From IMG/VR virus record IMGVR_UViG_3300027833_000153, positions 1 to 31,633 of that record: a DNA stretch of 31,633 nt. One strand, 5' to 3'. The notes under the pieces are model-generated. The model did not search any database. It was not told the DNA's origin and saw only the letters and a list, made by a program, of their open reading frames with translations. Position 1 is the stretch's first letter; every line of letters begins with the position of its first letter. Below, one piece after another: positions 14,980 through 19,878 of the stretch. The position numbers were made by a program, and so were the translations under genes. The stretch is from a virus.

Positions 14980-15638
14980 ACTTTTTCGCTGATGGGTCCG
15001 TGTTCTCCGTAGATGTGCCTCCATCCAATGAACCTCCATTCGTTCGGCTGTTTGGCAATCTCCCAGTATGCCTTCTCCTCTGTCTCTGACAGCATACCCT
15101 CGTGGTATACCCTTGCCCAATCGGACACCTCCCTGTCTGAGATTTCCACCCCTGTGGAGTCTGAAAAATCGTCTTGCCACACGTTGATACCGAGCGTTTG
15201 CTTGCCTGCCCACTTGCCTGGTGTGTCGTCGCCCTCTCGAACCCATACCGTGAAGCCTCGCATCTTGAGCAGGACAGCGGCAATCTCCACGTCTGTGGCG
15301 GGGAGTTCCTGAGTGTATAGCTTCACCCGCTCCTCGGTAGCGAGTAGGCAACCATGGGCTGTGTACCACTCGTCCTCCTCGGATGGGTCCCACTCGGTCC
15401 AGTGGCAGATGTCCTGCTCGAAGGCGGCCTCCAACACCTCGTCGTCGGTGCGCTCAGAGGTGGGCTTCATGTCCGTCCAAAAGTCTTTCCAATTGGGGCC
15501 ACGCAATTCTGCGATGACGTCCGCTTCGTACTTGATGTACATGGCTCCGTCTCCGAAGAGCCATCCTGAATTCATGCCTTCGCCTGTTTTGTCACAGCGT
15601 CGAGCATATACTACGGGGGTGGTGATTGTGTCTGTCAT
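14976..15638 (-). CDS. Conserved phage protein, first gene after promoter P2
   Basis: 220 residues from MTDTITTPVVYARRCDKTGEGMNSGW at 15638 (positions 1-26, abridged in meaning: a Cys and Gly-rich start). The C-D-x-T-G-x-G-M-x-x-G-W pattern followed by acidic, Trp-rich segments (HWTEWDPSEEDEW) is of a type I have seen in phage early proteins without known role. The C-terminal part contains a YWEIAKQPNEWRFIGWRHIYGEHGP element. The start is 19 bases past the -7 element of P2; an ATG at 15677 lies upstream of the promoter's -7 and is rejected. Confidence 0.65.
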   Translation of the reverse strand: MTDTITTPVVYARRCDKTGEGMNSGWLFGDGAMYIKYEADVIAELRGPNWKDFWTDMKPTSERTDDEVLEAAFEQDICHWTEWDPSEEDEWYTAHGCLLATEERVKLYTQELPATDVEIAAVLLKMRGFTVWVREGDDTPGKWAGKQTLGINVWQDDFSDSTGVEISDREVSDWARVYHEGMLSETEEKAYWEIAKQPNEWRFIGWRHIYGEHGPISEKV

Positions 15639-15656
15639 GTCGATTGATTGATGATG

Positions 15657-15708
15657 CAAATATAAGGAGTTGTTCAAACGTTGTCAAGGTATTTAACACT
15701 TTTTAACA
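15657..15708 (-). promoter_or_regulatory. Early promoter P2 (TTGACA-N17-TATATTTG with TGTTAAA repeat)
   Basis: Minus strand: TGTTAAA at 15708-15702 and 15698-15692, TTGACA at 15687-15682, 17-bp spacer, TATATTTG at 15664-15657, the best match of the five to the Bacteroidetes -7 consensus. Drives the gene starting at 15638. Confidence 0.88.
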
Positions 15709-15938
15709 TTTAGCCGTTCTTCACAGCCCATGAACAGCTCGATGTGTTCGTCCCACTCGATGTCGTACCCCTCCCCGATTCCGTACTCGGTCAAGGGGCG
15801 TTGGTGGTGGTCCACGAACTGAGCCGCCCAACGTACCACGAGGTCATACGTGTCCACGAAATGCACGTGGGGCTTGCTCGCTACGTAGAACATGGTGTAC
15901 GCCACCACCTCCATGATTTTTTTGTCTCTCTCGGTCAT
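15693..15938 (-). CDS. Small phage protein of unknown function
   Basis: 81 residues. N-terminal MTERDKKIMEVVAYTMFYVASKP, then His-containing VHFVDTYDLVVRWAAQFVDHH, and an acidic segment EWDEHIELFMGCEERLNVKKC. Its last codons and stop (AAT GTT AAA AAG TGT TAA) are the TGTTAAA direct repeat of promoter P2. ATGA overlap with the upstream gene. Confidence 0.6.
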   Translation of the reverse strand: MTERDKKIMEVVAYTMFYVASKPHVHFVDTYDLVVRWAAQFVDHHQRPLTEYGIGEGYDIEWDEHIELFMGCEERLNVKKC

Positions 15939-16111
15939 TGCTCTTTCGTTTCGAATTCGTCGTAGAACTTGCCGATGCCACCTTTCAGGCTGTCGCGCTC
16001 TTCGTCGGAGTCATACTGACCGAGCATCACCCAGTTCGGGTAGGTGAGGGAGCGCGTGGCGCGTCCATACAGGTTGAACATACGTTGGGAGGGGGTTTTG
16101 TTTTCGGTCAT
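15935..16111 (-). CDS. Small protein of unknown function
   Basis: 58 residues from the ATG at 16111. MTENKTPSQRMFNLYGRATR is basic, the C-terminal half acidic (DSDEERDSLKGGIGKFYDEF). ATGA overlaps on both sides place it firmly in the operon. Confidence 0.55.
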   Translation of the reverse strand: MTENKTPSQRMFNLYGRATRSLTYPNWVMLGQYDSDEERDSLKGGIGKFYDEFETKEQ

Positions 16112-16245
16112 CGGTCTCTTGTGTCAGGGTCCATTTCGATTGCACACTCTGTGCAGTCTACTTCTTCTTGGTCGGGGCCATAGCCCACGAGTCTGCGTCC
16201 TGTGCCTTCGCACATTTCACAGGTGTATATGTCTTTTTCTTTCAT
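16108..16245 (-). CDS. 45-residue zinc-ribbon protein (DnaJ-type CxxCxGxG)
   Basis: ATG at 16245. CEMCEGTGRR and then CTEC give a four-cysteine CxxC-x(n)-CxxC ribbon with the Gly pattern of DnaJ zinc fingers. No J domain is present. Together with the next gene upstream it forms a pair of tiny zinc-ribbon proteins. Role unknown; could be protein-binding adaptors or RNA-binding. Confidence 0.55.
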   Translation of the reverse strand: MKEKDIYTCEMCEGTGRRLVGYGPDQEEVDCTECAIEMDPDTRDR

Positions 16246-16266
16246 TATTTCAGGGGGTTGCAAGCG

Positions 16267-16461
16267 TCAGGGTTGTGGTGGGGGTTGTGGGTTTGACACA
16301 GACGCCTCTCGGCGGGCATACTCCGCCGCTTGCTCGTCAGTCCAAGAGACTGCGCCCTCTTGGTAGCATTCGTCGCACCGCTCGACGTATTCTTTCTCGC
16401 CGAGTGTACGGGTGGTGTGGATGTAGCCTTTGCCGCTACAGGTTTCGCATTGTGTGCTCAT
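16267..16461 (-). CDS. Zinc-ribbon protein with hammerhead-derived 3' end
   Basis: 64 residues from MSTQCETCSGKGYIH at 16461; a longer frame to 16524 is rejected because the upstream gene ends at 16463. CETCSGKGY ... CDEC is a DnaJ-like zinc ribbon. The final 25 codons (from WTDEQAAEYARREASVSN on) are encoded by DNA that matches the 3' half of the two hammerhead ribozymes of this block at 16295-16340, followed by a Pro/Gln tail from the same CCCACAACCCCC leader sequence. So the C-terminus appears to be captured ribozyme/leader DNA. Confidence 0.6.
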   Translation of the reverse strand: MSTQCETCSGKGYIHTTRTLGEKEYVERCDECYQEGAVSWTDEQAAEYARREASVSNPQPPPQP

Positions 16462-16462
16462 G

Positions 16463-17197
16463 TCAGTGGATTTTGATTTTGACGTTCTTGCTACCCTTGC
16501 CCACGATCCCCGAGCACAGGCCACAGGTGGAGCAGTTGGACACGCTTAACTCCTTGGATGCAGGGCATTGGACAGCCGTCGAAGTGTCGTCGGGTTCGGT
16601 GCAGACGAAGGCCCGCCACCCCGTGATGGATGCCGCGTCTTTGTCAGAGTGGGCCGAAGCCATGAAGTATTGGGAGTAGTCTTGCGCCCAGTCCTTGCGG
16701 GCCTGGTGTGTGTACCCCGTCCACTTGCATTGCCCCGCCACCACGATGTCGCCAACAAGGTCGAGTGGGAGGAGCGAAGGCTCCCCGTATGTACCGAAGC
16801 GGATGAAGTCCGCACGTTCGGCCATAAGCTTGATACCCAAGCGGTCCACGTCATCCAAGCCTTCGTGGATTTCTTCCATGCACAGGGATTTGAGCATGGA
16901 CACCATGCCTGAGAACTGCATATACTTGTGGGTGTAGCACTTGCCATTGCCTGAATTGTTCGAGAGCGGGCAGTCCATGCAGTTGGCCGCGTCGAGGTCG
17001 AAGAAATCCGACATTGGAATTTTTCTCTTGCCGTCGAGGTGTGACCGCACGAGGGCCAATTGGCGAAGGTCGAAGTGATACGTTTGCAGGACTTTGTCCG
17101 TGGGTCGTGCAATCTTTGCGTTGGTGGTCTTGCCTAAGCGGACCACATGGAGGACGTCGCCGTCATGCCACGCTATGCGGGTGGGTGTCTTTGCCAT
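16463..17197 (-). CDS. Cys-rich conserved phage protein (DUF7227-like), first gene after P3
   Basis: 244 residues from MAKTPTRIAWHDGD at 17197; a start at 17242 lies upstream of the promoter's -7 element and is rejected. Cysteines in order: CMDCPLSNNSGNGKCYTHK, then FIRFGTYGEPSLLPLDLV, GQCKWTGYTHQ, WRAFVCTEPDD, CPASKE, and a final CSTCGLCSG. The order RFGTYG-E-P and TGYTH with a C-terminal cysteine cluster matches a phage family often left unnamed (I recall it as DUF7227); a metal cluster or zinc site is likely. Function unknown. Not a radical SAM protein by visible motif (no CxxxCxxC). Confidence 0.65.
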   Translation of the reverse strand: MAKTPTRIAWHDGDVLHVVRLGKTTNAKIARPTDKVLQTYHFDLRQLALVRSHLDGKRKIPMSDFFDLDAANCMDCPLSNNSGNGKCYTHKYMQFSGMVSMLKSLCMEEIHEGLDDVDRLGIKLMAERADFIRFGTYGEPSLLPLDLVGDIVVAGQCKWTGYTHQARKDWAQDYSQYFMASAHSDKDAASITGWRAFVCTEPDDTSTAVQCPASKELSVSNCSTCGLCSGIVGKGSKNVKIKIH

Positions 17198-17221
17198 GGG
17201 TGGTGGGGTTGATTGATGATT

Positions 17222-17273
17222 CGAAGATACGGACTTGTTCAAAGGTTGTCAAGGCTTTTAACACTTTTTAACA
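17222..17273 (-). promoter_or_regulatory. Early promoter P3 (TTGACA-N17-TATCTTCG with TGTTAAA repeat)
   Basis: Minus strand: TGTTAAA at 17273-17267 and 17263-17257, TTGACA at 17252-17247, 17-bp spacer, TATCTTCG at 17229-17222. Drives the gene starting at 17197. Confidence 0.85.
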
Positions 17274-17486
17274 ATTCGGAAAGCTGTACCACACCACGGA
17301 GACTCCTTTCGTGGACAGGTTCAGGCTTGCGCCACTGTCAATGAGCCGCGAAAGGAACAAGTGCGGGGCATACACAAGCGTGATTTCCTCATGTGCGGGG
17401 TCGAACTTGAACGTGGGTGGGAGGCCGCCGAATCGGTTGACGACATTGAGAAACGCTTTTTGCTGGGCTTTGTAATTGTCCGTCAT
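17268..17486 (-). CDS. Small phage protein, gene after P4
   Basis: 72 residues from MTDNYKAQQKAFLNVV at 17486. Short helix then strands (EITLVYAPHLFLSRLI, GVSVVWYSFPN). Ends with Cys-TAA taken from the TGTTAAA repeat of P3. A longer frame to 17666 runs through a promoter and is rejected. It is the only gene between P4 and P3. Confidence 0.6.
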   Translation of the reverse strand: MTDNYKAQQKAFLNVVNRFGGLPPTFKFDPAHEEITLVYAPHLFLSRLIDSGASLNLSTKGVSVVWYSFPNC

Positions 17487-17514
17487 GTGGGGGTGTGTTG
17501 ATTGATTGATGACA

Positions 17515-17566
17515 CAAATGTAGTGGATTGTTGAAGGGTTGTCAAGGCTTTTAACACTTTTTAACA
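17515..17566 (-). promoter_or_regulatory. Early promoter P4 (TTGACA-N17-TACATTTG with TGTTAAA repeat)
   Basis: Minus strand: TGTTAAA at 17566-17560 and 17556-17550, TTGACA at 17545-17540, 17-bp spacer, TACATTTG at 17522-17515. Serves the 72-residue gene at 17486. Preceded by a tRNA-like hairpin. Confidence 0.87.
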
Positions 17567-17576
17567 TTTGAGTTGG

Positions 17577-17626
17577 AGCGCAGAGGGGACTCGAACCCCC
17601 CGCCCTTGCGGGCCACCATGTGCGCT
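17577..17626 (-). ncRNA. tRNA-like mini-RNA (acceptor and T-arm, no anticodon arm)
   Basis: On the minus strand AGCGCA (17626-17621) pairs with TGCGCT (17582-17577). Inside lie a GCCC-GCAA-GGGC hairpin (17613-17602, GNRA loop) and a T-arm, GGGGG-TTCGAGT-CCCCT (17600-17584), followed after the acceptor by CCA. It has the T-loop TTCGAGT of tRNAs but at 50 nt has no room for D and anticodon arms. It follows the metallopeptidase gene by 9 bases and precedes promoter P4. It may be a processing (RNase P/Z) signal, a tRNA mimic, or a tRNA remnant. Confidence 0.45.
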
Positions 17627-17635
17627 TGTGTGTGT

Positions 17636-18082
17636 TCACTCGAAGTATCCGCCGAACAATTCCCAAGCCACCTCGTCTGTGACCTCGTACTTGTGGTACT
17701 TACACATCAGCGGGCAACTTTCGTTGTGCTCAACCCCAAGGACGCTGTGAAGTAACTCGTGTAGGGTCGTGTACAGAAGCTCGGTGTGTGTGCTCGTGTC
17801 ACTTGCGCCCTCGCAAGTCCCTTTGACGATGTGGACGATGTTGCGCCCAAGCCAAGCGTATCCAAGGGTGGAGCACTCGCCCCCGTCCACGATTCGGACC
17901 TCTTGCCTCGGTAGGCGCGGGTGTCCGTTCGCCTGTAGTCGGCGGTTGGCATCGTAGATGATGTCGATGACCTTGCGCCGAAGGGCGTACACGCTGTCAT
18001 CCATGCGCATTGGCTCGTGTCCGTATGCCCCGCGAGTACGGCGGCGAGTAGAGCGGGAGGGGGTGGGGGTGGGTGTGTTCAT
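17636..18082 (-). CDS. Putative zinc metallopeptidase (HExxH, metzincin-like), ribozyme-led
   Basis: 148 residues from MNTPTPTPSRS at 18082. A Pro/Thr/Arg-rich N-terminus is followed by a compact domain with TLHELLHSVLGVEH (active site at residues 108-119) and CPLM (Met126), which recall the HExxHxxGxxH helix and Met-turn of metzincins, but with one extra residue before the Gly. CECS and EGASDTSTH are nearby. No signal peptide, so it would act in the cytoplasm unless released at lysis. Its mRNA start is a hammerhead cleavage site 21 nt upstream of the ATG. Confidence 0.6.
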   Translation of the reverse strand: MNTPTPTPSRSTRRRTRGAYGHEPMRMDDSVYALRRKVIDIIYDANRRLQANGHPRLPRQEVRIVDGGECSTLGYAWLGRNIVHIVKGTCEGASDTSTHTELLYTTLHELLHSVLGVEHNESCPLMCKYHKYEVTDEVAWELFGGYFE

Positions 18083-18097
18083 GTGTGTGTGGGTTTT

Positions 18098-18147
18098 GAC
18101 ACAGACGCCTCTCGGCGTTTCGACCAATCAGGTCTCGTCAGTGTGCC
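18098..18147 (-). ncRNA. Hammerhead ribozyme A (type I), 5' of metallopeptidase gene
   Basis: Minus strand, all conserved parts present. Stem I: GGCACA (18147-18142) with UGUGUC (18103-18098), one G-U pair. Core CUGACGA (18141-18135). Stem II: GACC/GGUC (18134-18131 with 18125-18122), 5-nt loop. GAAA (18121-18118). Stem III: CGCC/GGCG with a GAGA loop (18117-18106), closed by the A118-U105 pair. Cleavage after C18104. The 3' product would begin at 18103, giving a 21-nt 5'-OH leader to the ATG at 18082. It lies between two genes, in a gap of 79 bases. Confidence 0.9.
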
Positions 18148-18161
18148 TGACTTTCAGCGAG

Positions 18162-18431
18162 TTAGATGGTGAATCCGTGGCACTCCAACTGACGCTTGTT
18201 CTCGCGGCTCTGGCACTCGTCTGCGATGGCTCGCCAATACGCTTCGATGTCCAGCAATTGGTGGAAGAAGGCAAGCCGTTGGTCGTACGCCTGATCCTCG
18301 CGCATCAGGCCCTCCTTGACGCTCTTGCGGCGGTCGATGCACCACTGCACCATTGAATCGAAGGTGGATTGGTCGAGGGTTTGCAGGGACGCAATCGCGT
18401 TTTGGCAGCTAGGGGTAAGGGTGTATTCCAT
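18162..18431 (-). CDS. Small helical protein of unknown function, ribozyme-led
   Basis: 89 residues, ATG at 18431. MEYTLTPSCQNAIASLQTLD opens; FDSMVQWCIDRRKSVKEGLM and FFHQLLDIEAYWRAIADECQ are helices. No family recognised. The start follows hammerhead B by 24 bases and a CA-rich leader; the stop precedes hammerhead A by 14 bases. So the gene is flanked by ribozymes and would be cut out as a separate mRNA. Confidence 0.65.
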   Translation of the reverse strand: MEYTLTPSCQNAIASLQTLDQSTFDSMVQWCIDRRKSVKEGLMREDQAYDQRLAFFHQLLDIEAYWRAIADECQSRENKRQLECHGFTI

Positions 18432-18455
18432 GTGTGTGTGGGGGGTTGTGGGTTT

Positions 18456-18505
18456 GACACAGACGCCTCACGGCGTTTCGGCTACTTAAGCCTCGTCAGT
18501 GTGCC
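18456..18505 (-). ncRNA. Hammerhead ribozyme B (type I), 5' of 18162-18431 gene
   Basis: Minus strand. Stem I: GGCACA (18505-18500) with UGUGUC (18461-18456). Core CUGACGA (18499-18493). Stem II: GGCU/AGCC (18492-18489 with 18483-18480) with a 5-nt loop. GAAA (18479-18476). Stem III: CGCC/GGCG with a GUGA loop (18475-18464). Cleavage after C18462, leaving a 30-nt 5'-OH leader. Relative to copy A, pairs 2 and 4 of stem II change on both sides (A-U to G-C, C-G to U-A) and the stem III loop stays GNRA: compensatory evidence for a maintained fold. Confidence 0.9.
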
Positions 18506-18518
18506 TGACTGCCTACGC

Positions 18519-19070
18519 TCAGAAGGCCATTTCGAGTTGGCCCTCCTCCGCAATCGCCGCCGCCACAATCGCCTCCTGCTCGGCGAGCCAGTGTGCCTTC
18601 GCAAGGTTGGCAGCTTCGACGATGGTCAGCCCTGCGGGGATTTTGCCTGCACTCTCGACCGCTCGGGGTGTGTACCCCTCAGGTGCGGACACCACCTCCG
18701 AACGTGTGCCGTCCACGGCTTCGACCACCTCGGTACGGGAGGCCAAGTCCTTCGCCGCTCTCGCCTCCGCCTTTCGCAGGGACTCACGTTGTGCCCTTGC
18801 CTCCATACGGTCGTTCGAGGACTTGCCCCCTTGACCCGCCTTCTTCGCCATCTCCTTCGGAGAGGTGTGCTTGCGCTGCTTTGCCCAAGCTGCCTTGTTG
18901 GCGGCCTTTCGTTCGGCCCTTGTGGGCTTGGATGCCTTGGGTGTGCTTGCCTTACGCTTGGGCTTGGGCTTGGACGCTTGCTCGGCGGCAAACTTCGCTT
19001 TGTTGGCGGCCTTCCGCTCTGCTCTCGTGAGCTTGCGGCCTTCGGCGGTGTGAGTAGGAGTGTATGTCAT
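18519..19070 (-). CDS. Lys/Ala-rich basic protein, first gene of the early block (after P5)
   Basis: 183 residues from MTYTPTHTAEGRKL at 19070. Two near-identical segments TRAERKAANKA occur at about residues 15-28 and 50-63, followed by a long charged helix and an Ala-rich C-terminal helix ending EEGQLEMAF. Low-complexity, very basic N-terminal half suggests nucleic-acid or host-polymerase binding. As the first product of the strongest position in the block it could be a host-takeover or histone-like protein; no family was recognised. Codon third positions are very GC-rich. Start is 26 bases past the -7 element of P5; an ATG at 19091 is rejected as too close. Confidence 0.6.
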   Translation of the reverse strand: MTYTPTHTAEGRKLTRAERKAANKAKFAAEQASKPKPKRKASTPKASKPTRAERKAANKAAWAKQRKHTSPKEMAKKAGQGGKSSNDRMEARAQRESLRKAEARAAKDLASRTEVVEAVDGTRSEVVSAPEGYTPRAVESAGKIPAGLTIVEAANLAKAHWLAEQEAIVAAAIAEEGQLEMAF

Positions 19071-19095
19071 GGGGGTTGTGTTTTGAACCATGCCG

Positions 19096-19147
19096 CAAAC
19101 TTAGGGTATTGTTGAAAGGTTGTCAAGGGTTTAGAGGGTGTTTAACA
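19096..19147 (-). promoter_or_regulatory. Early promoter P5 (TTGACA-N17-TAAGTTTG, one TGTTAAA half)
   Basis: Minus strand: TGTTAAA at 19147-19141; the second half-repeat is degenerate. TTGACA at 19126-19121, 17-bp spacer, TAAGTTTG at 19103-19096. Probably starts the whole leftward block. Confidence 0.82.
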
Positions 19148-19612
19148 TTTGTTGGGAAATTAAAGTGCTGACAATCAGCGAGTTAAGGGTGAAAAAGTTT
19201 TTGCCTCGCAGCGGCGGGTGTTACACGTAGGCATGACGTAGGGGGGTGATGTGCGGGACACGTGTGGGGGGGCTTGGGTGCATAGCGCAAGAGCGGGTGG
19301 GGGTTGTGCCCGTGATGCGTGCGTCATGCGTGTGCCATGCGTGCATGATGCGTGCGTGTCGCGAGGGAAAAAGCTGAAATCCTAGCGGGCCTATGGGATA
19401 TGTGAGGGGGAGGGGGTCGCAGGGTTGCGTTCGGGTGCGCGTCACATACGTGTACACATATATATAATCCCCCGCATACAATGTTCTCCCATTTTTTTGA
19501 CGATCCTGTCCTGCTTTCGCCCCTTGTAGTCTCTGCACAGCTGTCTCACTTTCGTCAGGGTCCTCAGACCCCTGGCGCGTTTGCGACGTTGTTGACATGT
19601 GGTACACAGGGG
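19148..19612. other. Divergent control region, no convincing gene
   Basis: Between the leftward P5 and the rightward promoter. It contains a GCTGA/TCAGC hairpin near 19169, the 11-bp-phased ATGCGTG array, an AT-rich stretch with GTGTACAC at about 19450-19470, and a CAGGGTC/GACCC hairpin at 19556-19574. An ORF on the minus strand (19221-19649) is low-complexity and spans these elements, so no gene is called. This is a candidate origin or operator region. Confidence 0.5.
19315..19358. repeat. Four ATGCGTG direct repeats with 11-bp period (iterons)
   Basis: ATGCGTG starts at 19315, 19326, 19337 and 19348, exactly 11 bp apart, so all copies face the same side of the helix. Typical of an initiator or repressor array. 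Binding partner unknown; the DnaA-like or HTH-like phage proteins are candidates. Confidence 0.7.
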
Positions 19613-19643
19613 TTGACTTTGTCAATTTTTTCGTGTAACTTCG
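19613..19643 (+). promoter_or_regulatory. Rightward late promoter (TTGACT-N17-TAACTTCG)
   Basis: TTGACT at 19613-19618, exactly 17 bp, TAACTTCG at 19636-19643: same architecture as the early cassette but without the TGTTAAA repeat. It is followed by a 230-base leader before the first late gene at 19879. Confidence 0.65.
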
Positions 19644-19668
19644 CATCAACCTCCAGCGAGATTCTCAA

Positions 19669-19760
19669 GGTCGCTAATAGTCCAGGGGGCTTTGGGCCCC
19701 TGTCCTGCGACCAAAGCAATTTAAAAGCCACTAGGGATTTTTTGTGACTCTATAGTGGCT
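19669..19760 (+). ncRNA. Structured 5' leader of late block
   Basis: Stem 1: GGTCGC (19669-19674) with GCGACC (19707-19712) enclosing CAGGGG/CCCCTG (19683-19688 with 19697-19702). Stem 2: AGCCACTA (19726-19733) with TAGTGGCT (19753-19760), an 8-bp perfect pair with a 19-nt loop holding a T6 run. Another small hairpin follows near 19842. It may be an attenuator or a ligand-binding RNA; no known class recognised. 19761-19878 holds no gene. Confidence 0.45.
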
Positions 19761-19878
19761 GCACAGTACTCCGCTACATGGGTGTGAAAGGGGGATGCTT
19801 GTGTCCTATGCTCTCGTGAGGTTAAAGCGATACTTTAAGTGCCCGTAGGCATGACTCTAGGAGTATTATCTTAGCAGT

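Noticed and set aside
17577-17626. Normal tRNA or tmRNA 3' end
   Set aside because: No partner for a full-length acceptor at the normal distance, no anticodon arm, no tag-peptide ORF.
18369-19115. 248-residue plus-strand ORF antisense to the Lys/Ala-rich gene
   Set aside because: GC-rich shadow; it contains P5 and hammerhead B in antisense and its composition is Cys/Leu/Arg-rich without pattern.
19221-19649. 142-residue ORF on the minus strand in the divergent region
   Set aside because: Repetitive and low-complexity translation; it spans the iterons and the rightward promoter, and has no leader or promoter of the local type.
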